Part shown: piece by piece, positions 1 through 7,178 of the stretch | Position numbering within the stretch: position 1 is the stretch's first letter | Layout: every line of letters starts with the position of its first letter | Source: Oscillospiraceae bacterium | GTDB taxonomy: Bacteria; Bacillota; Clostridia; Oscillospirales; Ruminococcaceae | DNA length: 64,000 bases | Reading direction: 5' to 3' | NCBI GenBank assembly: GCA_017991935.1 | Contig: JAGOPP010000006.1 | Span: forward strand, 1-64,000 | The notes under the pieces: generated by a model | Databases searched by the model: none | Told to the model about the DNA's origin: nothing | Seen by the model: only the letters and a program-made list of their open reading frames with translations | Translations under genes and position numbers: made by a program

Positions 1-733
1 TTATGAAATGATTCATTTCTTCGTCAGTTAATACTTTGGCAGAATTCAAAGCACCACAGAAATAATTAATTCGAAATTGTACAGTTAAAATGCCCTTATC
101 ATGATCTATCCATTTTTTAAATAGCTTGTCAGCAACATCTAAAGCTTTTCTTTTGCCGGAGAAAGCGTAAGTAATTAGAATACCCTCAAACATTGCTGCA
201 TGATCTCTGTTGATACCCATTGGCGCCCTTTCCATCATATCAGCAATGTCCTCGTCCATTTCTTTGCATCTGTGTTTATTTGCCAATTCTAAAAGGTATT
301 CTTCGATATCCTTTTCTTCTTTAGGGAAATACTTGTTTAGTTCCGGGTTGCTCGACCTGATGCTGTTTAGCAGTGATACGCTTCTCGGCTTCAATTCTTC
401 AAGTAAAGGCTTAATTCCATCAATAAAAAATATGCTTTCCGTCTTTTCCATGCCGGAATATTTTTCATATGGTGCTACCTGATTGAAAATTCCAATGATT
501 ATTGCGGCTTGTTCGTAATAACCGTTAAGATCCATTTCCATTTTTGTGTGGCACTTCCGTAAAGCCTTATAAAGAGCATATGCGGCCTTGAATTGCTGAT
601 CCGACAAATTCCGCTCAGCATCGTGCAAATTGATAATAAAAGTAGTAATATCCGCAATCGACATTTTCTCTTTTCCGCCATCTTTTATCTTTGCCCAGTT
701 TCGCATTGCTTTTATTCCAGAAAATAGCCCCAT
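1..733 (-). CDS. Hypothetical protein, C-terminus cut by window edge
   Basis: An open frame runs from an ATG at 733 leftwards without a stop to base 1, giving at least 244 residues. It begins MGLFSGIKAMRNWAKIKDG. A strong Shine-Dalgarno (AAGGAGG, complement of 741-749) sits just upstream. The protein is mostly helical in character, charged, with no signal peptide or membrane segment. I do not recognise the family. Base composition is clearly AT-rich compared with the GC-rich chromosome after 1120. Together with the tRNA-derived repeat at 1096 this suggests cargo of an integrated element. The reading frame is certain; the function is unknown. Confidence 0.75.
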   Translation of the reverse strand, partial: MGLFSGIKAMRNWAKIKDGGKEKMSIADITTFIINLHDAERNLSDQQFKAAYALYKALRKCHTKMEMDLNGYYEQAAIIIGIFNQVAPYEKYSGMEKTESIFFIDGIKPLLEELKPRSVSLLNSIRSSNPELNKYFPKEEKDIEEYLLELANKHRCKEMDEDIADMMERAPMGINRDHAAMFEGILITYAFSGKRKALDVADKLFKKWIDHDKGILTVQFRINYFCGALNSAKVLTDEEMNHFI

Positions 734-799
734 AATATATCCTCCTTTTTGAATATAAATGTACTAAAAATCTTATCTTGCATTATAATATTTGTGTAA

Positions 800-829
800 A
801 TTTTATCACAAGTATAACACAATTGTCAA
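800..829 (-). promoter_or_regulatory. Probable sigma-A promoter of the truncated gene
   Basis: Read on the minus strand, TTGACA (829-824) is followed after 18 bases by TAAAAT (805-800), about 70 bases before the start codon at 733. A second, weaker -10-like TATAAT lies closer to the gene. Confidence 0.5.
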
Positions 830-958
830 ATAAATGAGAAAGCCCATGCGGATAGCGGTGCAATACAGACCGACCTGGTATCTGGAATCTTTCAGCGTCT
901 TAAGGAAGGCCAGCCATACTATGTGCGCTGCATCTTAGTCAGTTTTTTGACGCGTCCG

Positions 959-1002
959 TTGCCGTCCGTTTGCCGTCCACGCAGTCCAAAATGGACGGCA
1001 AT
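959..1002. repeat. Short direct and inverted TTGCCGTCC repeats
   Basis: TTGCCGTCC occurs at 959-967 and 970-978, and its inverted copy GGACGGCAA at 993-1001, about 95-140 bp inside the proposed attachment core at 1096. Clusters like this near an integration site often act as arm-type binding sites for a tyrosine recombinase or excisionase. That role is inferred from position only. The surrounding 735-1095 stretch has no convincing gene. Confidence 0.4.
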
Positions 1003-1095
1003 TATTCTCAATAGAACGAATGTTCGATGCACAAAACAGCACAATAATGCAGAAAATAAGCACAGAACACAACGGTTTTCAGGTAAAATATCTTA

Positions 1096-1118
1096 TTCGA
1101 TTCCCGTTATCCGCTCCA
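1096..1118 (+). other. tRNA-Gly 3'-end fragment, probable attachment site
   Basis: These 23 bases match the last part of a bacterial tRNA-Gly: T-loop TTCGATT, T-stem half CCCGT, acceptor half TATCCGC, discriminator T and CCA. The bases just upstream cannot complete the T-stem (ACGGG would be needed), so this is not a whole tRNA. A 3' tRNA fragment at the junction of AT-rich and GC-rich DNA is the usual signature of an att site left by integration into a tRNA gene. The intact copy should lie left of the window. Confidence 0.65.
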
Positions 1119-1127
1119 TGAGGTGAG

Positions 1128-1170
1128 GCCGAACGTCGCGTCGTTAAGCGTCGTTCGGCTTTATTTTTTT
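1128..1170 (+). terminator. Intrinsic terminator next to the tRNA fragment
   Basis: GCCGAACG (1128-1135) pairs with CGTTCGGC (1152-1159), followed by a T-rich tract to 1170. It probably served the original tRNA-Gly gene, ten bases downstream of the CCA. The stretch 1171-1568 that follows contains no gene I can support. Confidence 0.75.
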
Positions 1171-1568
1171 GTAACGGCGTCGTTTGCGGCGGCGCTCTTT
1201 TTCTGCATCTTTGGGGAATTCGGGGCTCTCGCGGCGCCGGATCCCCGTTTTCTTTTGCCCCGCCGCCGAGGCGCCGCGCCGCCCATGCCGCCTCCCCAAA
1301 AAGGGAAAAAAGGCTTCGCCGCCATGGCCTCCGCGCGTGTCACGCCGGGGGCGGCGGCACGATATAATAAGACTGGGCCCATATTATTTTTATCGGAGAC
1401 ATCGGATTCCGGGGGCCCCGTTTCGCGGGGAAACCCTTGAGCGCCGGCCATGTTCCGTGGATTTCACAAAACTCAGATTTTTCACGGATTCCGAATATTT
1501 TTTTCCGGAAAACACGTTTCCGCCGAAAAAATCCGTCTCTTTCGGATCAAAAAGGAGTGATTATCCAA

Positions 1569-2315
1569 GTGGCTAACATAAACGCGGACGCCAGAGGGAC
1601 AATGGTGCGCCGCGGCAATGTCTGGCAGATCAACAACGCCTTTGTCGAGGATGTGTTCACGAGGGACGGGAGAACCGGGCACCTGCTGGTCTCCTATGCG
1701 GTCATGGCGCCGGGCAACCTGACCATGATCGAGCTTCTGAGGCTGAATGTCGGGAGAAATACCGTCATCACGAACCAGTTCGGCCGCGCCGTCTGCTTGT
1801 GCGACATCAGTCCCGGCATGTGGGTCAACGTCTTTTTTTCCCCGGCCATGACCAGAAGCATACCGCCTCAGACAAACGCGTTTCGCATCACCGTCCTGCA
1901 AAACGCTTTCATTCCGCCAATTTTCCCGTTCCCGCCGGGACCTCCGTTCCCACCGGGGCCGCCATTTCCGCCGGGCCCGCCGTTTCCGCCGGGCCCGCCG
2001 TTTCCGCCGGGGCCGCCGTTTCCGCCGGGGCCGCCCGGTCAGCCGCCCCCGCCGCTCCCTCCGAGCGTCACGACAAGGGACCGGATCGTCAGCGTGGACA
2101 CCCGGAACCGCATGCTCGTGACAGGGCATCCCAGTGATATCAACCGGCAAAAAAGATTCGTCGTCACAGACGACACGGTGATACGGAACCGGAACGGCAG
2201 GCTGATCCCGCTGGGCGCCCTGCGGCCCGGGCAGCGGGTGGAGATCACGCACGCCAATTTCCAGACGATGAGCATCCCGCCGCAGACTACCGCCTTCCGG
2301 ATTCAGGTTCTCTAA
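1569..2315 (+). CDS. Two-domain hypothetical protein with FPPGPP linker
   Basis: The GTG at 1569 is preceded by AAAAAGGAG at a good distance and gives 248 residues; earlier in-frame starts lack a ribosome site. Residues about 10-115 and 165-248 are two versions of one domain. Both end in SIPPQT(N/T)AFRI(T/Q)VL and carry a V(I/V)T..T.I..(N/R)..G pattern, suggesting a small beta-barrel such as an OB-like fold. They are joined by six copies of FPPGPP (residues 121-156) and a short GQPPPPLPPS stretch. No signal peptide is seen. The family is unknown to me; a structural or surface-related role is possible, but nothing in the context fixes it. Confidence 0.75.
   Translation: MANINADARGTMVRRGNVWQINNAFVEDVFTRDGRTGHLLVSYAVMAPGNLTMIELLRLNVGRNTVITNQFGRAVCLCDISPGMWVNVFFSPAMTRSIPPQTNAFRITVLQNAFIPPIFPFPPGPPFPPGPPFPPGPPFPPGPPFPPGPPFPPGPPGQPPPPLPPSVTTRDRIVSVDTRNRMLVTGHPSDINRQKRFVVTDDTVIRNRNGRLIPLGALRPGQRVEITHANFQTMSIPPQTTAFRIQVL
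1929..2036 (+). repeat. Six 18-bp tandem repeats encoding FPPGPP
   Basis: Six consecutive 18-base units lie inside the preceding gene. The last three to four copies are nearly identical at DNA level and the first two have diverged at third positions. The Gly every sixth residue among prolines gives a polyproline-type linker; it is not a strict Gly-X-Y collagen. Confidence 0.9.
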
Positions 2316-2568
2316 GGGGGTCTTTCCTTTGCCGGGCCGCGGCTTCGGCAGACGCCATCCGAGCGGGGGCTCGCTTACACGGCCGGGTCAAAAGGGCGGA
2401 GATCCCGGACGCGCGGCGCACAGTTGCCCGATCAGGTCCGAGAGATCCGCCTCCAAGTAAAGGCCCCGGCCGCGCGGCGCAAAGGGCCGGGGGTCTCGAC
2501 GGCCGACGCGTTGATCGGCCGGACCGGTCCCGCCGCTTGACGCGTAGGGCCGGGAGCATTTCCCACAA

Positions 2569-2605
2569 AACAAAACGGGCCGGTTTTCCTCCGGCCTGTT
2601 TTGTT
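2569..2605. terminator. Bidirectional terminator-like hairpin
   Basis: A 15-base arm rich in A then GGGCCGG (2569-2583) pairs with CCGGCCTGTTTTGTT (2591-2605), with A- and T-rich ends on both sides. It can end transcription from the gene at 1569-2315. The rest of 2316-2700 contains no supported gene, only a second hairpin at 2677-2701. Confidence 0.6.
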
Positions 2606-2700
2606 GTTCGCGGCGGGGAAAGCCTTGGCGCGTACCGGAAAGAAAGCGGGAATACCGCGGCGGGCGGCAAAAAAAGAACCGCCGTTTTTTCGGCGGCGGT

Positions 2701-2729
2701 TTGACAACGGGGCGCGTATCCTGTAAAAT
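2701..2729 (+). promoter_or_regulatory. Sigma-A promoter
   Basis: TTGACA at 2701-2706, a 17-base spacer and TAAAAT at 2724-2729. It drives the small surface-protein gene starting at 2783. Confidence 0.8.
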
Positions 2730-2782
2730 GGAAGCGTGATTGGGACTATCTTCATACCCCGGAAAGGAGAGCCATAAAACCA

Positions 2783-2971
2783 ATGAAAAAACGTTTTTTT
2801 GCTCTGTATGAGACGCTGATCCCGCTGCTCGCCGGCACGGTGACCGCGTACGCGGCGCCGCTCAATCCCGATACCGGCGGCAACCGGACTCTGCTGTTCA
2901 TCGTCATCGGCGTCGCGGTTTTCTCCGCGCTCGGCATCCTTGTCTTTTTCCTGCTGGGGAAAAAGCGCTGA
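2783..2971 (+). CDS. Minimal sortase-substrate-like protein, 62 aa
   Basis: The ORF has a clear ribosome site (AAAGGAGA) and its own promoter. Residues 1-24 form a signal peptide ending TAYA. The motif NPDTG (residues 28-32) follows almost at once, then a hydrophobic stretch and a GKKR tail: the layout of a sortase cell-wall sorting signal. After signal-peptide cleavage and cleavage within the motif, only about seven residues (APLNPDT) would remain. It could be a processed peptide, an anchor relic or simply a small two-segment membrane protein. No sortase gene is in this window. Confidence 0.7.
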   Translation: MKKRFFALYETLIPLLAGTVTAYAAPLNPDTGGNRTLLFIVIGVAVFSALGILVFFLLGKKR

Positions 2972-3085
2972 CCGGCCCGCAAACATCCGGCGGCGTCTTT
3001 TGCCGCTCCTTCCGCGCTCGGCATCCTTGTCTTTTTCCTGCTGGGAAAAAAGCGCTGACCGTCCCGCAAACATCCGGCGTCGTCT
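2924..3085 (+). repeat. Tandem duplication of a gene tail, 87-bp offset
   Basis: Bases 2924-2998 (last 16 codons, stop and 3' flank of the small surface gene) recur nearly unchanged at 3011-3085. The second copy lacks a start and lies between the stop codon and the terminator. Confidence 0.9.
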
Positions 3086-3116
3086 CCCGCAGCTCCTACA
3101 TCGTTTACGCAAACGG

Positions 3117-3151
3117 CCCCCGGCAGGCAAAAACCGGGGGTCATTCTTTTT
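3117..3151. terminator. Intrinsic terminator between convergent genes
   Basis: CCCCCGG (3117-3123) pairs with CCGGGGG (3134-3140), followed by a T tract. It overlaps the end of the minus-strand gene 3141-3386. Confidence 0.75.
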
Positions 3152-3386
3152 GTTTCCCGCAGGCCTCGGTTTGCCGAGGGCATTCCTCAGATTGCGGACA
3201 TTCCTCGGTCTTTTTGCAGCATTCCTCGGCCTTCCGGCAGCACGCCTCGGCGGCCGCCAGCAGGGCGAGCTGGTCGCCGAGCGAGACGAAGATCGCCGAG
3301 AGATAGGCCGCGGCCTCCTCCGAGAGGTTCTGATGGATCAACACGGCGAGCGCCGTCACCGCCGCGGCGGTTTCGCAGGGATTCAT
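3141..3386 (-). CDS. Small DUF6774-like protein with Cys-rich tail
   Basis: The second ATG (3386) is preferred because a GGTG lies 5-8 bases before it. This gives 81 residues beginning MNPCETAAAVTALAV. The first 50 residues match my memory of the short DUF6774-type proteins of Clostridia (NPCE..A.VTALA, ..LSEE...L..IFV.LGD.L). The C-terminal 33 residues are unusual: seven cysteines in repeating (C)CxKxEEC / CPxxEEC units, which could bind metal. The identity of the core is moderate; the function is unknown. Confidence 0.6.
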   Translation of the reverse strand: MNPCETAAAVTALAVLIHQNLSEEAAAYLSAIFVSLGDQLALLAAAEACCRKAEECCKKTEECPQSEECPRQTEACGKQKE

Positions 3387-3453
3387 AAACATCACCGCAA
3401 AAGGCTATGCGCCGCGAGCGAAAAATATTTTTTTCCGCCGGGAAATCGCGATA

Positions 3454-3484
3454 AAAAAAGAAGCGCGTCCGGCGCTTCTTTTTT
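3454..3484. terminator. Strong bidirectional terminator
   Basis: AAAAAAGAAGCGC (3454-3466) pairs perfectly with GCGCTTCTTTTTT (3472-3484) around a five-base loop. It ends the UDG transcript on the minus strand. Confidence 0.85.
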
Positions 3485-3492
3485 ATGAAATC

Positions 3493-3599
3493 ATTCGCAG
3501 GCCTCCGGGCAGAGCTCCCGGATCTTTTTCGTCAAGGGCAAAAAAGTCTTTCTTTGCGAGGCTATTCGCAGGCCTCCGGGCAGAGCTCCCGGATCTTTT
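3493..3599. repeat. Duplicated tail of the UDG gene, 71-bp offset
   Basis: The 36 bases 3564-3599, which encode the end of the UDG protein, recur at 3493-3528 between the UDG stop codon and its terminator. Confidence 0.9.
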
Positions 3600-4134
3600 C
3601 CTCAATGGAAAAGAAATCCTCCATGGCGTCCGGCTTCTGATGCGGGTTGCGCAGCAGGGCGGCGGGATGGAAGGTGCCCATCACCAGCCGGCCGTCGATC
3701 TCCTTCCACTGCCCGTGCTCCTTCGTGACGCGGAAGTCCGGCCCGATGAAGCGAAACGCCGCGACCCTGCCCAGACAGACGATCAGCTTCGGGTCGATCA
3801 GGCGGATCTGCTCCCGCAGCCATCCGCGGCAGGCCTGTACCTCCTCCTCCTCCGGGTCGCGGTTCTTCGGCGGGCGGCATTTGACCATATTCGCGATGTA
3901 GATGTTTTTATCCCGCGAGAGCCCCACCGCCTCGAGCATCTTATCGAGGAGCACGCCGGCCCGGCCGACGAAGGGCTGTCCGGTAAGGTCTTCCTGCTCG
4001 CCCGGGCCTTCGCCGATGAGCATCACCTTCGCGTCCGGGCTTCCCCCTCCGAAGACCACGTTGTTTCTCGTCTCGCACAGGCCGCATTTCCGGCAGTCGA
4101 GGCAGTCCCGGCGCAGCGCTTCCAAATCACTCAT
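3562..4134 (-). CDS. Uracil-DNA glycosylase, family 4 (Fe-S type)
   Basis: At 190 residues this is the usual size for type-4/UdgA-like enzymes, which remove uracil from DNA at the start of base excision repair. Visible motifs are the N-terminal cysteine cluster (C11, C14, C17, C20), GEGPGEQED with the water-activating region, FVGRAG, VKCRPPKNR followed by a further Cys ten residues on (Fe-S ligands), and HPAALLRNP in the DNA-intercalation loop. The ATG at 4134 has an AGAAAGGAAA ribosome site. A short copy of its 3' end lies behind the stop codon. Confidence 0.93.
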   Translation of the reverse strand: MSDLEALRRDCLDCRKCGLCETRNNVVFGGGSPDAKVMLIGEGPGEQEDLTGQPFVGRAGVLLDKMLEAVGLSRDKNIYIANMVKCRPPKNRDPEEEEVQACRGWLREQIRLIDPKLIVCLGRVAAFRFIGPDFRVTKEHGQWKEIDGRLVMGTFHPAALLRNPHQKPDAMEDFFSIEEKIRELCPEACE

Positions 4135-4229
4135 GTTCCGTTTCCTTTCTTTTCAGAAAAACCGCGCAAGCTTACGCGGGGCGGCTCTCCTTGTCCACCC
4201 AAAAGGGAGGCGGCGCGCCGCCTTGGAAA

Positions 4230-4250
4230 AACCGGCGTCCGGTTCTTTTT
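4230..4250 (-). terminator. Terminator behind pduL
   Basis: AACCGG/CCGGTT (4230-4244) around a three-base loop, with T-rich sequence on the leftward side immediately after the pduL stop codon. Confidence 0.65.
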
Positions 4251-4878
4251 AAAAACTGAAATCGTATGCCGAGGCGAGGACTTCCGCTTGCTCGCGGCTG
4301 CCCACGATCACGGCGGAGACGGCCCCGCCGCCGGCGGCGTTGGATTCGTCGGTGTCGATGTGTATGGCGAGCCCGGCGTTTTCGCTGACCCGGATGATGA
4401 CGTCGTCAAACGTCAGGGAGCGGGTCGGGCTTTCCACGCGGATGGAGACGAGCTCGTTGTTTTTGCAGCCGAAACGCTCCGCGTCCGCGGGCGTCATATG
4501 GATGTGGCGCTGCATGACGATGACGCCCTCCGCAAGCTCGATCTCGCCGCAGGGCCCGACGATTTTGCAGGGGGCGCTGCCGCAAAGATCCCCGGAAAGG
4601 CGCACCGGCGGATCGAGCCCGATGGCGCGGGCGTCGGAGATGGAGAGCTCGATTTGGGTCTGGTCGCGGGCCGGCCCGACGATGGTGAGGCCGGAGAGCG
4701 CGCGCTTGGGGCCGACGACGTCGACTTTTTCGTGGCACGCGAACTGGCCCGGCTGAGAGAGCTCCCGTTTGCTGTGAAGCGCGTCTTCGGAACTGCCGAA
4801 CAGGATTTTCAGATCCTTTTTGGAGAGATGGACGTGGCGGACGGATGTTTCAAGCAGAATCGGTTCGGATACGGACAT
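4249..4878 (-). CDS. pduL: Phosphate propanoyltransferase, PduL type
   Basis: This 209-residue protein has the tandem PduL architecture: a first half with SVRHVHLSKKDL and a second with QRHIHMTPADAERFG. The HxH pairs are the zinc ligands of this phosphotransacylase, which interconverts acyl-CoA and acyl-phosphate. No microcompartment shell or pdu gene lies nearby and no encapsulation extension is seen beyond the short N-terminus. It is therefore more likely a housekeeping phosphotransacetylase substitute feeding acetate kinase than part of a metabolosome. The family call is firm; the physiological acyl group is inferred. Confidence 0.9.
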   Translation of the reverse strand: MSVSEPILLETSVRHVHLSKKDLKILFGSSEDALHSKRELSQPGQFACHEKVDVVGPKRALSGLTIVGPARDQTQIELSISDARAIGLDPPVRLSGDLCGSAPCKIVGPCGEIELAEGVIVMQRHIHMTPADAERFGCKNNELVSIRVESPTRSLTFDDVIIRVSENAGLAIHIDTDESNAAGGGAVSAVIVGSREQAEVLASAYDFSF

Positions 4879-4971
4879 CGTTGACAGCCTCCCGGTTTCG
4901 GTAATGAAACCATAGTATCCCGATTCGAAAGGATAATCAAGAAGAATTTGAATTTTTGAAATGGAAATATT

Positions 4972-5712
4972 TCAAGAAACCAAAACGTAATCGTTTTTGG
5001 CGTATCCGAGGGTGCCGTTGTAGTTGACGAGATACCAGCCGTTCCACTCGCCGAGCACCGTGAGCACGGCGCCGTTCGGAGCGGTTATGAGCACGGGAGC
5101 GCCGAGATTGGGCTTGCTGCGGATGTTGAGGTTGCCGCTTTGGAGCCTCACGCGGCCGGTGCGCTCCGGCTGCGGGGGGATCAGCGGGATGCCGAAAAAT
5201 TCCGTCAGCGAGAGGGCGAGGTTTTCCGCGATCTCCGGCAGGTTTCCGGTGATCCACGCGGCGTCCTGCGGGTTGTCGTGGTAGCCGATCTCCAGCAGGT
5301 TGGCGGGCGCTTTGGTCCGAAACACCTCGCCGAGGTGGGTGGTGGACGTGGTTTTTACCTGATCGGGCAGGGGATAGATGCTGCGCAGGTTTTTGGCGAA
5401 GATCTCGGCGCTGCGCTGTCCTTTAACGCTGCCCGGCGAGTAGTACGCGATGATGCCGCGGTTTTCCCCGTAATGGCCCTCCGGGGAGGCGTTGGAATGG
5501 AGCGCGAGATGCAGGTCGTAAGCCCCGGCGTTGGAGGCGCGCAGAGAGGACCCGGCGGTCATCGCGGGCGTGTTGCGGGTATATCGGATCCCGGAGGAGC
5601 GCAGCCACGGCACCAGTTCGTCGGCCAGCTTGTTCATCCAGTATTCCTCCGTGCCGCCGGTGACGTATAGATTCGCCTCCTGCGTGGAGGGACTTAAGTA
5701 AATCATGGGCAT
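4972..5712 (-). CDS. N-acetylmuramoyl-L-alanine amidase with SH3b domain
   Basis: The 246-residue protein starts at 5712 behind AAGGAGG. Residues about 3-175 form an Amidase_3 zinc hydrolase: SPSTQEAN near the start, LALHSNAS with a metal His, and ETGYHDNP-like LEIGYHDNP carrying the catalytic Glu. Residues about 185-246 form a bacterial SH3 domain (LNIRSKPN, TVLGEWNGWYLVNYNG) for wall binding. There is no signal peptide. This is common for sporulation or mother-cell lysis amidases such as CwlC, or for phage-type enzymes. The role in spore release is an inference. Confidence 0.88.
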   Translation of the reverse strand: MPMIYLSPSTQEANLYVTGGTEEYWMNKLADELVPWLRSSGIRYTRNTPAMTAGSSLRASNAGAYDLHLALHSNASPEGHYGENRGIIAYYSPGSVKGQRSAEIFAKNLRSIYPLPDQVKTTSTTHLGEVFRTKAPANLLEIGYHDNPQDAAWITGNLPEIAENLALSLTEFFGIPLIPPQPERTGRVRLQSGNLNIRSKPNLGAPVLITAPNGAVLTVLGEWNGWYLVNYNGTLGYAKNDYVLVS

Positions 5713-5784
5713 GGTGATACCTCCTTTTTCTCAATTTATCTTATGAAAAGGAATGGGGAATCGTGCGGTGCGGGAGAAAAATCC

Positions 5785-5812
5785 TTGTAATCCGTCGTTC
5801 CGGTGGTATAAT
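5785..5812 (+). promoter_or_regulatory. Sigma-A promoter of ilvE
   Basis: TTGTAA (5785-5790), a 16-base spacer and TATAAT (5807-5812). No T-box or leader structure is seen in the short leader. Confidence 0.7.
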
Positions 5813-5850
5813 AATCTTTAATATATTTTTTGGGGATTTGAGGTGAAATC

Positions 5851-6915
5851 ATGGAAATCCGTATCGAAAAAGCGGCCTTGTTAAAAGAAAAACCCGATCA
5901 GAAGGCGCTCGGTTTCGGAAAATATTTTACCGATCACATGTTTGTTTACGACTGGGACCGGGAGGTCGGCTGGCATGACGCCCGCGTCGTGCCCTACGCG
6001 CCGATCGCGATGGACCCGGCGTGCATGGTGCTCCATTACGCGCAGGAGACGTTCGAGGGGCTCAAGGCCTACCGCGATGCGGAGGGCCATATCCTCCTCT
6101 TTCGCCCGGAGATGAACGCGAAGCGCATGTGGAATTCCAACGGCCGCCTGTGCATGGCGCAGGTCCAGCCCGAGGAATTCGTGGAGGCCGTCGAGGCGCT
6201 CGTCCGGGTCGAAAAGGACTGGGTTCCCTCCGCGCCGGACACCTCGCTCTACGTCCGCCCGTTCATGTTCGCGACCGAAAACTCCGTGGGCGTCCACCCG
6301 GCGAAGAGCTACCGGTTCGTCATCATCCTGAGCCCGGTCGGGGCCTATTACGCCACGGGCCTCTCGCCGGTTAAAATTTATGTCGAGGACGAGTACGTCC
6401 GCGCGGTGCGCGGCGGCACGGGCTTCGCAAAATGCGGCGGCAACTACGCCGGCTCCCTCGCCGCGCAAAAAAAGGCCGAGGCGCTGGGCTATCAGCAGGT
6501 CCTTTGGCTCGACGGCGTCCACAGGAAGTATGTGGAGGAGGTCGGCGCCATGAATATGATGTTCCAGATCGGCGGCGAGATCTGGACCGCCCCGTGCGAG
6601 GGCTCCGTTTTGCCGGGCATCACCCGCGACTCCTGCATCCAGCTATTGAAAAGCTGGGGCTACGCCGTCCATGAGGAGGACCTCGCCATCGACGATCTCA
6701 TGGCCGCCTCCGCCGCCGGAAAGCTCGAGGAGGCCTTCGGCACCGGCACCGCGGCGGTCATCTCCCCGGTCGGCGAGCTGTATTACAAAGGGCAAAAAGC
6801 CGTCGTCAACGGCGGCGAGATCGGCGGGCTGACGCAGAAGCTCTACGACACCCTCACCGGGATCCAGTGGGGCCGCCTCGAGGACCCATTCGGCTGGAGC
6901 CATGTGATCGCGTGA
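5851..6915 (+). CDS. ilvE: Branched-chain amino acid aminotransferase
   Basis: This 354-residue fold-type IV PLP aminotransferase catalyses the last step of Val/Leu/Ile synthesis or the first step of their breakdown. It shows the long (BCAT type II) form. Visible motifs are YAQETFEGLKAYR, RPEMNAKRM, RPFMFATE, GGTGFAKCGGNYAGSLAAQ with the Schiff-base Lys region, EEVGAMNMMF and the C-terminal GTAAVISPVGEL. It stands alone between its own promoter and a perfect terminator, so it is not part of an ilv operon here. Confidence 0.96.
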   Translation: MEIRIEKAALLKEKPDQKALGFGKYFTDHMFVYDWDREVGWHDARVVPYAPIAMDPACMVLHYAQETFEGLKAYRDAEGHILLFRPEMNAKRMWNSNGRLCMAQVQPEEFVEAVEALVRVEKDWVPSAPDTSLYVRPFMFATENSVGVHPAKSYRFVIILSPVGAYYATGLSPVKIYVEDEYVRAVRGGTGFAKCGGNYAGSLAAQKKAEALGYQQVLWLDGVHRKYVEEVGAMNMMFQIGGEIWTAPCEGSVLPGITRDSCIQLLKSWGYAVHEEDLAIDDLMAASAAGKLEEAFGTGTAAVISPVGELYYKGQKAVVNGGEIGGLTQKLYDTLTGIQWGRLEDPFGWSHVIA

Positions 6916-6937
6916 CCCGGATTCGGGCCGTTTTTTC

Positions 6938-6970
6938 GCCGGCGGGTTGTCGAAACCCGCCGGCTTTTTT
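6938..6970 (+). terminator. Terminator of ilvE
   Basis: GCCGGCGGGTT (6938-6948) pairs with AACCCGCCGGC (6954-6964), followed by six T. Confidence 0.92.
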
Positions 6971-7178
6971 ATGGAAACAGCGGGGGCGGGGGCTCCGGCT
7001 CAAAACGGCGGGACTTTATCCGGGGCACGTCATATTTTTGCATTTATAAATTAAAATGATATAGAAAAGAAAGAATAGTTCTGGTATAATTAAATAAATA
7101 ATTTTACGGAAGCGTGCGGCTGCGCGTCCTTCCCGAAAAGGAGAAGAGAAAACGGAACAGATCGTCGATATCGAGCGG

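Noticed and set aside
1091..1118. Complete tRNA-Gly gene
   Set aside because: Only the T-loop and 3' acceptor half are present; the T-stem partner, anticodon arm and 5' end are missing.
1123..1440. Overlapping frames of 96-130 codons in the 1.1-1.5 kb gap
   Set aside because: Several frames are open on both strands at once, none has a ribosome site, and the leftmost starts inside the tRNA terminator.
1482..2252. 256-codon Arg-rich frame opposite the FPPGPP protein
   Set aside because: Arg-Arg-Lys-Arg repeats are the reverse reading of the Pro/Gly codons; the plus strand has the start signals and duplicated domain.
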